Shown here: piece after piece, positions 1-7,647 of the stretch
Numbering within the stretch: position 1 is the stretch's first letter
How the letters are laid out: each line of letters opens with the position of its first letter
NCBI GenBank assembly: GCA_025964175.1
Contig: JAOPZL010000370.1
Coordinates: forward strand, 1 to 36,972
DNA: 36,972 nt
Direction: 5' to 3'
Origin: Solirubrobacterales bacterium
Lineage (GTDB): Bacteria > Actinomycetota > Thermoleophilia > Solirubrobacterales > Solirubrobacteraceae
Notes under the pieces: generated by a model
Seen by the model: the letters and a program-made list of their open reading frames with translations, nothing else
Databases searched by the model: none
Told to the model about the DNA's origin: nothing
Translations under genes and position numbers: made by a program

Positions 1-1
1 G

Positions 2-184
2 ATCGCCGGCACGTCGACGGAGTCCGTCGCCGACGCCATCAAGTCCGGCGTCGCCCGAGCCTCCAGCACCCTGCGCGGCGTCGACTGGTTCGAGGTCACC
101 TCGATCCGCGGCCACGTGGAGGACGGCGCCGTGGCGCACTTCCAGGTGCAGCTGAAGGTGGGCTTCAAGCTCGAGGACGGCTGA
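2..184 (+). CDS. Dodecin family flavin-binding protein (3' part only)
   Basis: The window opens inside this gene. The last 60 codons are present, ending in TGA. Reading begins IAGTSTESVADAIKSGVARA and continues through RGVDWFEV, RGHVEDG and QLKVGFKLEDG. This is the dodecin pattern: a conserved SxxSxxDAI helix, the WFEV strand that carries the flavin-stacking Trp, and the terminal VGFxLE strand. Dodecins are about 70-residue proteins that assemble as hollow dodecamers, and they store or buffer riboflavin, FMN or related flavins. Only the first few residues are missing. An inverted repeat about 65 nt downstream may end its transcript. Confidence 0.85.
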   Translation: MAGTSTESVADAIKSGVARASSTLRGVDWFEVTSIRGHVEDGAVAHFQVQLKVGFKLEDG

Positions 185-249
185 AGCCCCAGGAGACGGC
201 CGCCAACGTCGCGGCAAGGCATCGGGCGGTCGTGAGGCCGCCACCAACA

Positions 250-292
250 GAGCATGGAGTTTGTGCCGCTGAGCGGGACACATTCCATGCTC
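250..292. repeat. Inverted repeat hairpin after the dodecin gene
   Basis: GAGCATGGA (250-258) is the exact reverse complement of TCCATGCTC (284-292). Between the arms lies a second small palindrome, CCGC-TGA-GCGG, so the whole element can fold into one long imperfect hairpin. It is followed on the + strand by TCTCTTGA, which is only weakly T-rich. It may be the dodecin terminator. The rest of 185-363 holds no gene that I can support. Confidence 0.4.
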
Positions 293-363
293 TCTTGAAA
301 CCTGCCCGGCGGCGGCTCCGGCCGCGCCTTCGGCGGGGCGAGCAGGCCTCCGACCCAAGAAAC

Positions 364-396
364 GACGAAAGCCCAGTAGAGGCCCGGGCTTTCGTC
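364..396 (-). terminator. Intrinsic terminator of tRNA-Gly
   Basis: GACGAAAGCCC (364-374) and GGGCTTTCGTC (386-396) form a perfect 11-bp stem with an 11-nt loop. It begins 3 nt beyond the 3' end of the minus-strand tRNA. On the minus strand the stem is followed by GTTTCTTGG, a short T-rich tail. This fits a Rho-independent terminator of the tRNA transcript. Confidence 0.8.
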
Positions 397-398
397 AG

Positions 399-469
399 AG
401 CGGGATACGGGAATCGAACCCGTCTCTCGAGCTTGGGAAGCTCGCGTTCTACCGATGAACTAATCCCGC
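399..469 (-). tRNA. tRNA-Gly (anticodon CCC)
   Basis: Reading the minus strand, GCGGGAT pairs with ATCCCGC to make a perfect 7-bp acceptor stem. The D arm is GTTC-ATCGGTA-GAAC. The anticodon arm is CGAGC-TTCCCAA-GCTCG, giving CCC at positions 34-36 and therefore glycine (GGG codons). The T arm is ACGGG-TTCGATT-CCCGT. Position 73 is T, as is usual for bacterial tRNA-Gly. The CCA end is not encoded and must be added by tRNA nucleotidyltransferase. The ORF listed over this stretch (232-486) is a shadow. Confidence 0.95.
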
Positions 470-479
470 AGTGGATGGC

Positions 480-485
480 ATCCTA
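480..485 (-). promoter_or_regulatory. Candidate -10 element for tRNA-Gly
   Basis: On the minus strand TAGGAT lies 10 nt before the first tRNA base and fits TANNNT. No good -35 hexamer is visible 16-18 nt further upstream, so this is a weak call. Confidence 0.3.
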
Positions 486-501
486 GCGGCAAACCAGCGA
501 C

Positions 502-507
502 TACCCT
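502..507 (+). promoter_or_regulatory. Candidate -10 for the tlpA-ccmH-ccdA operon
   Basis: TACCCT lies 8 nt before the ATG at 516 and fits TANNNT. There is no Shine-Dalgarno sequence between it and the start, so the message may be leaderless or nearly so. Confidence 0.35.
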
Positions 508-515
508 GAGCCGGG

Positions 516-1064
516 ATGAAGCGCTCCGCCGTTCCCCTCGTCGCGGTCCTCGCGGTGGCCGCCCTGGTCGGGCTGCTGATCTACGGAGTGGTGTCGCGGG
601 CCGAGAACAAGACGCTCGACGAGGCGGTGGGCACGGGGCAGCGGCCGTCCGCTCCGGCGCGCATGCTGCCCGTGCTCGGCCAGACCGGCAAGACCGACTC
701 GCTCGCCGCCCTCAAGGGCAAGGTCGTCGTGCTGAACTTCTGGGCCTCCTGGTGTGACCCGTGCAAGGCCGAGGCGCCTGAGCTCGAGCGCGCGCAGAAG
801 CGGCTGCAGAAGGACGGCTCCGGCACCGTGCTCGGCGTCACCTACCGCGACGCCTCCAACGACTCGCTGAAGTTCGTCAAGGACTTCGGCCTGACCTACC
901 CGTCGATCCGCGACGTCGACGGCAAGCTCGCCCAGGACTACGGGACGCGCGCGCTGCCCGAGACCTTCGTGATCGACCGTCAGGGCAAGGTCGTCGCGCT
1001 CTCGCGCGGGGAGGTCACCCAGAAGTTCCTCGATGCCGCCGTGACCGAGGCGCTGGCGAAGTGA
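516..1064 (+). CDS. TlpA/ResA-type membrane-anchored thiol-disulfide oxidoreductase
   Basis: This 182-residue protein has one N-terminal membrane segment (about residues 5-25, [20 protein letters not shown]) followed by a thioredoxin fold facing outside the membrane. The active site is WCDPC at residues 79-83, preceded by VVVLNFWAS. The cis-proline strand appears as ALPETFVID. TlpA, ResA and CcmG/DsbE proteins reduce the haem-binding cysteines of apocytochrome c or other exported thiols. Its stop overlaps the start of ccmH (GTGA) and ccdA follows, so the three probably form an operon: CcdA passes electrons across the membrane, and this protein and CcmH present reduced apocytochrome. Whether it is strictly CcmG/ResA or a more general TlpA cannot be settled from sequence alone. 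Confidence 0.88.
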   Translation: MKRSAVPLVAVLAVAALVGLLIYGVVSRAENKTLDEAVGTGQRPSAPARMLPVLGQTGKTDSLAALKGKVVVLNFWASWCDPCKAEAPELERAQKRLQKDGSGTVLGVTYRDASNDSLKFVKDFGLTYPSIRDVDGKLAQDYGTRALPETFVIDRQGKVVALSRGEVTQKFLDAAVTEALAK

Positions 1065-1546
1065 GATCCCGCCTCGCACTGCTCGTCGGCCTGCTCGCCG
1101 CCGTCACCCTCGCGCTCGCCGCGCCCGCGGCGAGCCTCGCCGTCACCCCGCGCACCTCGCTCAACGACGTCGAGGACGAGGTCATGTGCGTCTCCTGCGG
1201 CATCCCGCTGAACATCGCCGACTCCCCGCAGGCCGACCGCGAGCGCGCGTTCATCAACGACCAGATCGCGCTCGGCAAGAGCAAGGCGCAGATCAAGCAG
1301 CTGATGGTCGCCGAGTACGGCAACCGGGTCATCGCCCAGCCCAACAGCAAGGGCTTCAACATCACGAACTGGCTGATCCCGCTCGTCGTCGTCGTCGTGC
1401 TGATCGCCGGGGTCGCGATCGTGCTGCCGCGCTGGCGCCGCACGGAGATCAGCGCCGAGCTCGCCGGGGACGACCCCGCGGACGTCCCCGAGCTGGACGA
1501 CGAGGAGCGCCGCCGGATCGACGAAGACCTCGCGCGCTACCGCTGA
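1061..1546 (+). CDS. ccmH: CcmH/CycL-type cytochrome c maturation protein
   Basis: This 161-residue protein starts at a GTG that overlaps the upstream stop by 4 nt. It has a signal peptide (LALLVGLLAAVTLALAAPA), then the CcmH domain with a redox pair in VMCVSCGIPL near residues 43-47 and the helical QADRERAFINDQIALGKS and LMVAEYGNRV stretches. A C-terminal membrane helix (about residues 105-125) is followed by an acidic cytoplasmic tail. CcmH uses its CxxC to handle apocytochrome c thiols before haem ligation. The usual LRCxxC is MCVSC here, a small variation. The haem lyase gene (ccmF or resB/C type) is not in the window. Confidence 0.85.
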   Translation: MRSRLALLVGLLAAVTLALAAPAASLAVTPRTSLNDVEDEVMCVSCGIPLNIADSPQADRERAFINDQIALGKSKAQIKQLMVAEYGNRVIAQPNSKGFNITNWLIPLVVVVVLIAGVAIVLPRWRRTEISAELAGDDPADVPELDDEERRRIDEDLARYR

Positions 1547-1548
1547 CC

Positions 1549-2307
1549 ATGGTCCTCGCGCAGTCCTCAGGGGCGGACACGACCGTCCTCGCCGCGTTCG
1601 CGGTCGGGTTCGTCTCGTTCATCTCCCCGTGCGTGCTGCCGCTGGTGCCCGGCTACCTGTCGGCGGTCAGCGGCGTCAGCATCGCCGAGCTGCGCGAGGG
1701 CGACCACAAGACGTCCCGCGTGCTGTGGCCGGCGGTCATCTTCTGCCTCTCGTTCACGTTCATGTTCGTCGCCCTGGGCATGTCGGCCACCGGGCTGGGC
1801 CAGACGCTGAACGACCACCGCGAGACGTTCGACAAGATCGCCGGCGCGCTGATCGTGCTGATGGGCGTCTTCTTCCTCGCCTCGCCGTTCATCCCGCTGC
1901 TGAACCGCGAGTGGCGCCCCGACGCGCTCATCCGCCGCGCCGGCAGCGGCGGGCCGCTGATCGCCGGCGCCGCGTTCGCGTTCGCCTGGACCCCGTGCAT
2001 CGGCCCGACGCTCTCGTCGATCCTGATCGCCGCCTCGACGAGCGACTCGGTCGGCCACGGCGGCGTCCTGCTCGCGTTCTACTCCGCCGGCCTCGCGATC
2101 CCGTTCCTGCTGACCGCGCTGGCCTTCGACCGCATGACCGGCGCGTGGCGCTGGCTGCGCGACCACTACCTGATCATCACCGCGATCTCCGGCGCGATCC
2201 TGATCATCATGGGCATCCTGATCTACACCCAGGAGCTCACCCGCCTGAACACCGACGCCCAGAAGCTGCTCGGGCACCTCGGGCTGGACTTCATCTACTC
2301 GCTCTAG
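1549..2307 (+). CDS. ccdA: CcdA-type transmembrane thiol-disulfide transporter
   Basis: This 252-residue polytopic protein has about six membrane helices. The DsbD/CcdA core cysteines are seen in FISPCVLPLVPGYLS (Cys near residue 28) and in FAWTPCIGPTLSS (Cys near residue 150). It moves reducing equivalents from cytoplasmic thioredoxin to extracytoplasmic thiol proteins. I chose the ATG at 1549, 2 nt after the ccmH stop; the longer ORF in the track (from 1186) is a read-through shadow over ccmH. Its position after a TlpA-like protein and CcmH supports a cytochrome c maturation role. It ends 16 nt from the convergent argS stop. Confidence 0.9.
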   Translation: MVLAQSSGADTTVLAAFAVGFVSFISPCVLPLVPGYLSAVSGVSIAELREGDHKTSRVLWPAVIFCLSFTFMFVALGMSATGLGQTLNDHRETFDKIAGALIVLMGVFFLASPFIPLLNREWRPDALIRRAGSGGPLIAGAAFAFAWTPCIGPTLSSILIAASTSDSVGHGGVLLAFYSAGLAIPFLLTALAFDRMTGAWRWLRDHYLIITAISGAILIIMGILIYTQELTRLNTDAQKLLGHLGLDFIYSL

Positions 2308-2323
2308 CCGGGCGAGCCCGCCC

Positions 2324-3910
2324 TCACATCGAGTGCGGGGCGTCGACCCCGAGCAGGTCCAGCGCCCGCGCGATCGTGCGCTGGGCGGTGATCGAGAGAG
2401 CCACCCGGAAGTCCTCCACCTCGGAGCCGACGACGCGGCAGTCGCGGTAGAAGGCGGTGAACTCCTGCGCGAGCTCGAGCGCGTAGGTGGCGATGCGGTG
2501 CGGGGCGCGACGGTCGGAGGCCTCCGCCACCTCGGCCGGGAAGGCCAGCAGCTTCATGATCAGCGCGCGCTCGCCGGACTCCAGCGGCAGCGAGCGGTCG
2601 GCGAACCCGGCGTCGGCCTGCGTGCGCCCCGCCTTGTCGAGCACCGCCTGGATGCGTGCGTGGGCGTACTGCACGTAGTACACGGGGTTCTCGGCCGTCT
2701 TGCGCGAGGCGAGGTCGAGATCGAGCTCGATCGTCGTGTCGTGCGAGCGCTGCAGCAGGTACCAGCGCGTCGCGTCGACGCCGATCTCCTCCACGAGGTC
2801 GTCGAGCGTGACGATGTTGCCCGCGCGCTTGCTCATCTTGCCCTTGGGCAGGTTGACGAACTGCATGATCAGCAGCTCGAGCGTCTCCGGGTCCCCGCCG
2901 AGCGCCGCGTACGCCGCCTTCATCCGCTGGATGTAGCCGTGGTGGTCGGCGCCCCAGACGTCGACGAGCCGGTCGAAGCCGCGCTCGCGCTTGTCCTGGT
3001 GGTAGGCGATGTCGGAGGCGAAGTAGGTGTGCTCGCCGGTGGAGCGCACCAGCACGCGGTCCTTGTCGTCGCCGAAGTCGGTCGTGCGGCACCACAACGC
3101 GCCCTCGTGGCGGTACGTGTTGCCCTGGGCCTCGAGCACGGAGAACGCGTGCTCGACCTTCTCGGGGTGCAGCGAGCGCTCCGAGAACCAGACGTCCGTC
3201 GAGACGCGGAAGTGGGCCAGCGACGCCTTCGTCCGCGCCACCATCTCGTCGACCGCGCGGCGGCCCACCTCGTCGAGGGAGATCTCGCCGTCGTCCAGGC
3301 CGACGAGCTCCTTGACGTAGTCGCCCTGGTAGCCGCCCTCGGGGATCTCCTCGCCGAGGCGGCGCGCGCGGATCGACTCCGCGAAGCGCCGCACCTGGGA
3401 GCCGAAGTCGTTGACGTAGAACTCGCGCTCGACCTCGTGACCGTGGAAGGCGAGGATCCGGCTGAGCGCGTCGCCGTAGGCGGCGTTGCGCGCGTGGCCG
3501 ATGTGCATCGGGCCGGTCGGGTTGGCCGAGACGAACTCGACGTCGACCTTCTCGACCGCCGTCGCCCCGCCCCCGCCCCACTCCGGGCCCGCGTCGATCA
3601 CGTGGCGCAGCGCCTCCACGAACCAGGCGTCGCCGAGGAACAGGTTCAGGAAGCCGGGGCCCGCGACCTCGACGCGCGTCAGCTGCTCGCCGAGGCGGCC
3701 GCTGAGCTCGTCGCCGAGGCGGCCGGCGACGTCGCGCGGCGACGCCTTGAGCAGCGGCGCGAGCAGCATCGCCGCGTTCGTCGAGAGGTCGCCGAAGTCG
3801 GCCTGCTTGGGCCGCTCCAGCGTCGGCGACGATCGCGGCGGCGCGTCGGCCAGCGTCGTGGCGGCCTCGAGCACGGCGGCGTGGAGATCGGAGAGCGGAC
3901 CGTTGGACAT
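2324..3910 (-). CDS. argS: Arginyl-tRNA synthetase
   Basis: This 528-residue class I aminoacyl-tRNA synthetase charges tRNA-Arg with arginine. The N-terminal Add1 domain that binds the tRNA D-loop covers about residues 1-90. The HIGH signature is in ANPTGPMHIGHARNA (HIGH at 136-139). The KMSKS-like motif is KMSKRAGN in the middle of the protein. The C-terminal DALR anticodon-binding domain ends in RTIARALDLLGVDAPHSM. The length is normal for bacterial ArgRS. The ATG at 3910 lies 4 nt after the rlmH stop, so the two are likely co-transcribed. Confidence 0.95.
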   Translation of the reverse strand: MSNGPLSDLHAAVLEAATTLADAPPRSSPTLERPKQADFGDLSTNAAMLLAPLLKASPRDVAGRLGDELSGRLGEQLTRVEVAGPGFLNLFLGDAWFVEALRHVIDAGPEWGGGGATAVEKVDVEFVSANPTGPMHIGHARNAAYGDALSRILAFHGHEVEREFYVNDFGSQVRRFAESIRARRLGEEIPEGGYQGDYVKELVGLDDGEISLDEVGRRAVDEMVARTKASLAHFRVSTDVWFSERSLHPEKVEHAFSVLEAQGNTYRHEGALWCRTTDFGDDKDRVLVRSTGEHTYFASDIAYHQDKRERGFDRLVDVWGADHHGYIQRMKAAYAALGGDPETLELLIMQFVNLPKGKMSKRAGNIVTLDDLVEEIGVDATRWYLLQRSHDTTIELDLDLASRKTAENPVYYVQYAHARIQAVLDKAGRTQADAGFADRSLPLESGERALIMKLLAFPAEVAEASDRRAPHRIATYALELAQEFTAFYRDCRVVGSEVEDFRVALSITAQRTIARALDLLGVDAPHSM

Positions 3911-3914
3911 GTGC

Positions 3915-4322
3915 CTACAGATGGTATGGCTCGTTGGCGAGGATCTTGTGCCCGCGCAGCAGCTGCTCGAGCAGCACCACGCGGGCGAGCTGGTGGGGCA
4001 GCGTCATCGGCCCCAGCGAGAAGCGGTGGTCGACCCCGTCGAGCTCCAGGCCGACCGGTCCGCCGATCACGAAGCACAGGTCGCGCCCGGATTGACGGCG
4101 GTCCTCGAGGAAGCGGCTGAACGCCATCGAGTCGAAGACCTCGCCTTCGCGATGCAGCAGCGAGACGAACGCGCGCTCCGGGATCCGCTTGGCGACCCGC
4201 TCGTCCTCGCGCACCTCGATCAGCTCCAGACGGGCGTGACGAGCCAGCAGTTTCTTGTAGTGCTGGACGTCATCCACGTATGGAGGGCGCAGCCGCCCGA
4301 CGGAAACGACGATGAGCCTCAC
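3915..4322 (-). CDS. rlmH: 23S rRNA (pseudouridine-1915 N3) methyltransferase RlmH
   Basis: RlmH is a small SPOUT methyltransferase that methylates pseudouridine 1915 in helix 69 of 23S rRNA, using S-adenosylmethionine. The family signatures are clear: FVIGGPVGLELDG (cofactor-binding knot), LGPMTLPHQLARVVLLEQL and the C-terminal NEPYHL. The ORF track starts at an ATG at 4343, but family members begin directly with M-(K/R)-(I/L)-x-(V/I), so I prefer the GTG at 4322 (MRLIVVSVGRLR, 135 residues). A TANNNT-like TAGCAT lies 8 nt before that GTG. The ATG start would overlap the divergent DUF3467 start by 2 nt. Confidence 0.9.
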   Translation of the reverse strand: MRLIVVSVGRLRPPYVDDVQHYKKLLARHARLELIEVREDERVAKRIPERAFVSLLHREGEVFDSMAFSRFLEDRRQSGRDLCFVIGGPVGLELDGVDHRFSLGPMTLPHQLARVVLLEQLLRGHKILANEPYHL

Positions 4323-4341
4323 GACGTGGGATGCTAAGGCC

Positions 4342-4647
4342 ATGGCAGGAGACGACCAGGGCCCTCAGCGGCACATCAACATCCAGTTCTCCCCGGAGAT
4401 CATGGCGGGTGTCTACTCGAACTTCGCGAACGTCAGTCACTCCGACTACGAGTTCACGATCACGTTCGCTCGCGTCGACCACGAGGTCGAGGACGACGAG
4501 ATCCCCGGCGTGGTCGTCTCGCGGGTGAACCTCTCTCCGCGCTTCATGCGCGAGCTGATCGACGCGATGGAGGACAACTACTCCAAGTGGCAGACCCGAG
4601 AGGGGATCAAGAACCTCCCGGAGTTCGGCGGGGAGCAGCCGACCTAG
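4342..4647 (+). CDS. DUF3467 family protein
   Basis: This 101-residue soluble protein begins MAGDDQGPQRHINIQFSPEI. It matches the DUF3467 pattern: a strand pair around GVYSNFANVSHSDYEFTITF, a middle acidic stretch and VVSRVNLSPRFMRELIDAM followed by a terminal helix. DUF3467 proteins are widespread small proteins of unknown biochemical role, so no function is offered. I chose the ATG at 4342 over the 4312 start in the track because the conserved region starts soon after it. The gene is divergent from rlmH, with both starts within about 20 nt. Confidence 0.8.
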   Translation: MAGDDQGPQRHINIQFSPEIMAGVYSNFANVSHSDYEFTITFARVDHEVEDDEIPGVVVSRVNLSPRFMRELIDAMEDNYSKWQTREGIKNLPEFGGEQPT

Positions 4648-4649
4648 AG

Positions 4650-4680
4650 CGGTTGTCGACGGCGCTCAACCGTGCCGTCG
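4650..4680 (+). repeat. Overlapping alternative hairpins before the GGDEF-EAL gene
   Basis: CGACGGC (4657-4663) pairs with GCCGTCG (4674-4680), and CGGTTG (4650-4655) pairs with CAACCG (4667-4672). The two stems overlap and exclude each other. There is no T-tract after either. It may be a weak terminator of the DUF3467 message or a fold in the leader of the next gene. Confidence 0.3.
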
Positions 4681-4701
4681 CGGAGGCCGATATGAGGGGG
4701 G

Positions 4702-6891
4702 ATGGCTTCCTTCCCCCGGTCCGTGCGAGCGCTCCTCGCATTCGCGGCGTTGCTGCTGGCGGCGCAGGTCCTGCGTGCCGCGGGGATCCTCCCGGGCCCC
4801 GACTGGCTGTACGACGACGTGCTCCCGACGGTGGTGCCGCTGATCGCCGCCGCGATCGCCGCCGTCGCCGCGTCGCGCCGCCGGCGCAGCATCCTGATCG
4901 CGGTCGGCATCGCCGGGTGGGCGACGGCGAACCTCCTGTGGACCTTCGCCTTGGGGCGCACGAGCGCCTTCCTGGCGCTCATCCTCTTCCTGCCGCTGTA
5001 CGGCATGGTCCTCGCCACGGTCGTCCTCGACGTCCTGGAGCGGGTTCCGCGGTTGGGGCGCGACGGCGCGATCGACCTCCTCGGGGGCATGCTCGCGGTC
5101 GCCGCACTGGGATTCGGGTTGATGTTCCCGCTTGCCCCGCACGCCACGGCGACGGAGCTCACGTTCCCCGTCTTCGGCGTCGTCGGGCTGGCGCTGGTCG
5201 TCGGCGCGTTCGCGGCCGTCGGGTGGTCGCGCCAGCCGGACTGGCTGGCCGCGGTGGCCGGGTTCGCCGCGATGTCCGCCGGCGACCTCCTGTGGGCCGT
5301 CGACGATGACTCCAGCTGGCCCACGTCCCTCTGCACGACGCTCTGGTCCCTGGGTCTCGTCGCCATGGCCCTGATGCCGTGGCTGACCGACCGGCGCCCG
5401 GTTCGCCACTTCGCCGGGCTGACCTGGCCGTTCACCCTCTTCCTCGCCTGCGTCGCCCTGCTCGTGGCCGGTGACGTCACCCACGTCGCGCCGATCGCCC
5501 TGGCCTTCGCCGTCGCCTCGGTCCTCGTCACGACCTACCGCACCGTCCACACCTTCCGGGCGATGCGCCAGCTGCCGGAGACGCGGCGCCAGGCGCTGAC
5601 CGACGAGCTCACGGGGCTGACGAACCGCCGCAGCTTCCTGGACGCCACGGCGCGCCAGCTCTCCGAGCACCCGTTCGCGTCGGCCGCGGTCCTGATGCTC
5701 GACCTCGATCGCTTCAAGGAGCTCAACGACACCATGGGCCACGCGGCCGGCGACCGGCTGCTGGCCGAGCTCGGCCCGCGCCTGTCCTCCGGGCTGCGTC
5801 CCGGCGACACGCTGGCCCGCCTGGGCGGCGACGAGTTCGCCGTCCTGTGCCCGGGCGCCGACCCCGCCGGTGCGCGCCGGGTCGCGCGGCGGCTGCAGGA
5901 CGCGCTGGAGCAGCCGTTCGCCATCGGCGACCTGCTGATCCACGTCGACGCGTCGGTGGGGATCGCCGCCTACCCGCGCGACGGCGGCAGCGTCGAGGAG
6001 CTGCTGCAGCGCGCCGACGTCGCGATGTACCAGGCCAAGGGCGGCGGGACCGAGGTCGAGACCTACGACGCGTCGCGCGACGAGCACTCGCGCGACAAGC
6101 TCGCGCTGGCCGGCGAGCTGCGCCGCGCGCTGGACCGCGGCGACGGCCTCGAGCTGCACTACCAGCCGCAGGCCGACCTGCGCACGGACCGCGTGCTGGC
6201 GGTCGAGGCGCTCGTGCGCTGGCGCCACCCCGAGCGCGGGCTGCTGCCGCCGGGCGTGTTCCTCCCCGTCGCGGAGTCCGCGGGCCTGATGCGGCGCCTC
6301 GGCCGCGAGGTGCTGCGCCGGGCGATCGCCCAGGCCGCCGCCTGGCAGCGCAGCGGCGCCGGCGTCCCGGTCGCCGTCAACCTCGCCACCGCCGACCTCG
6401 TCGACGGCGGGCTGGCCACCGAGATCGCCCAGCTGCTGGACAACCACGAGCTCGACGGCTCCTGGCTGAAGCTCGAGATCACCGAGAACACGGTCATGGC
6501 CCAGCCCGAGCGCGTCACGGAGACGCTGGGGCAGCTGCGCTCGCTCGGCTGCCGCGTCTCGCTGGACGACTTCGGGACCGGCCACGCGTCGCTGGAGCAC
6601 CTGATGCGCCTGCCCGTCGACGAGCTGAAGATCGACCGGTCGTTCGTGACCGGGCTCGACGTCGACGATGCCGCGTCGCTGGCCCTCGTGCGGGCGCTGG
6701 CCCTGCTCGGGCGCGACCTGCACCTGACGGTCGTGGCCGAGGGCGTGGAGACCCCGCGGGCGTGGGGCCACCTGGTCGCCAGCGGGTGCGCGGTCGCCCA
6801 GGGCTTCCTGCTCGCCCGCCCCCTCCCAGCCCCCGAGTTGGAGGCCTGGCTGGCCTCGCGCCGGTCGGCGTGGGAGGAAGAAGCGGCCTGA
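4702..6891 (+). CDS. Membrane GGDEF-EAL bifunctional cyclic-di-GMP protein
   Basis: This 729-residue protein starts at an ATG right after a GAGGGGGG ribosome-binding stretch. Residues 1-270 are a run of about eight hydrophobic segments and are probably an integral-membrane sensor. The diguanylate cyclase domain begins near 300 (TDELTGLTNRRSFLD) and carries an intact GGDEF at about 375. The feedback site RxxD (RPGD) sits exactly five residues before it. The EAL domain begins near 480 and keeps EAL (AVEALVRW), the metal site DDFGTGHASLEHL, KIDRSFV and VVAEGVET. Both halves look catalytically competent, so it could make and degrade cyclic-di-GMP; which activity dominates cannot be read from sequence. 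The ligand sensed by the membrane part is unknown. Confidence 0.9.
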   Translation: MASFPRSVRALLAFAALLLAAQVLRAAGILPGPDWLYDDVLPTVVPLIAAAIAAVAASRRRRSILIAVGIAGWATANLLWTFALGRTSAFLALILFLPLYGMVLATVVLDVLERVPRLGRDGAIDLLGGMLAVAALGFGLMFPLAPHATATELTFPVFGVVGLALVVGAFAAVGWSRQPDWLAAVAGFAAMSAGDLLWAVDDDSSWPTSLCTTLWSLGLVAMALMPWLTDRRPVRHFAGLTWPFTLFLACVALLVAGDVTHVAPIALAFAVASVLVTTYRTVHTFRAMRQLPETRRQALTDELTGLTNRRSFLDATARQLSEHPFASAAVLMLDLDRFKELNDTMGHAAGDRLLAELGPRLSSGLRPGDTLARLGGDEFAVLCPGADPAGARRVARRLQDALEQPFAIGDLLIHVDASVGIAAYPRDGGSVEELLQRADVAMYQAKGGGTEVETYDASRDEHSRDKLALAGELRRALDRGDGLELHYQPQADLRTDRVLAVEALVRWRHPERGLLPPGVFLPVAESAGLMRRLGREVLRRAIAQAAAWQRSGAGVPVAVNLATADLVDGGLATEIAQLLDNHELDGSWLKLEITENTVMAQPERVTETLGQLRSLGCRVSLDDFGTGHASLEHLMRLPVDELKIDRSFVTGLDVDDAASLALVRALALLGRDLHLTVVAEGVETPRAWGHLVASGCAVAQGFLLARPLPAPELEAWLASRRSAWEEEAA

Positions 6892-6915
6892 CGCGCGAAG
6901 ATGGAGGGCGTTCCC

Positions 6916-7647
6916 ATGCAGATCGCCCTCGTCTCCGACGTCCACGGCAACCGCCACGCCTTCAACGCGGTCCTCGACGACATCGCCACCACCGATGCCG
7001 CGGAGATCTGGTGCCTGGGCGACCTCGTCGGCTACGGCGCCGAGCCCGACGCCTGCGTCGAGCTCGCCCGCGACAACACCACGATCTGCCTGGCCGGCAA
7101 CCACGACCTCGCGGTGACCGGCGCGCTGTCGCTGGAGGAGTTCTCGCGCGGCGCGGAGATCGCGGCGCGGTGGACCCGCGACGTCATGGAGGAGGACAAC
7201 ATCGCCTGGCTGCGGCGGCTGCTGCCCCTGGACGTGGACCGCTCCGTCGGCCTCTACCACGCCTCGCCGCGGGATCCGATCTGGGAGTACGTCCTCTCCG
7301 CGCTGCTGGCCGAGCTCTGCCTCGACGTGCAGAGCCACCGCATCTGCATCGTCGGCCACTCCCACGTCGCGCTCTCGTTCGTGCGCCGGGAAGGCGAGCT
7401 GGCCACCGGCGAGCCGCGCCGCGCCGGCGACGAGCTCGACCTCTCCCAGGGCGAGTGGCTGCTGAACCCCGGGTCGGTCGGGCAGCCCCGCGACACCGAT
7501 CCGCGCGCTGCGTGGCTGCTGCTCGACCTGGATAGGCGCAACGGGGCGTGGCGGCGCGTGAAGTACGACGTCAAGGGCGCGCAGGCGGCCATCCGCGCGG
7601 CCCGTCTCCCCGACTCCCTGGCCGAGCGGCTCAGCTACGGTCAGTGA
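6916..7647 (+). CDS. Calcineurin-like metallophosphoesterase
   Basis: This roughly 243-residue phosphoesterase has the full dimetal motif set: DVHGN (SDVHGNRHAF), GDLVGYG, GNHD (CLAGNHDLA) and GHSH (IVGHSHVAL). It resembles the YfcE/ApaH-like single-domain group that hydrolyses small phosphodiesters or phosphomonoesters; the substrate is not predictable. I start it at the ATG at 6916 (MQIALVSDVHGN) because GGAGGG lies 7 nt upstream; the track start at 6901 is also in frame. The stop overlaps the next gene by 4 nt (GTGA). It follows the GGDEF-EAL gene by 24 nt, so a joint transcript is likely, and an activity on linear nucleotides is possible but unsupported. Confidence 0.87.
   Translation: MQIALVSDVHGNRHAFNAVLDDIATTDAAEIWCLGDLVGYGAEPDACVELARDNTTICLAGNHDLAVTGALSLEEFSRGAEIAARWTRDVMEEDNIAWLRRLLPLDVDRSVGLYHASPRDPIWEYVLSALLAELCLDVQSHRICIVGHSHVALSFVRREGELATGEPRRAGDELDLSQGEWLLNPGSVGQPRDTDPRAAWLLLDLDRRNGAWRRVKYDVKGAQAAIRAARLPDSLAERLSYGQ

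Noticed and set aside
232-486. 84-residue ORF over the tRNA
   Set aside because: It runs across the antisense of a clear tRNA-Gly and its terminator and has no family features.
2309-2320. CGGGCGAGCCCG palindrome between ccdA and argS
   Set aside because: The stem is only 4-5 bp with a tiny loop and no T-tract, so it is too weak to call a terminator.
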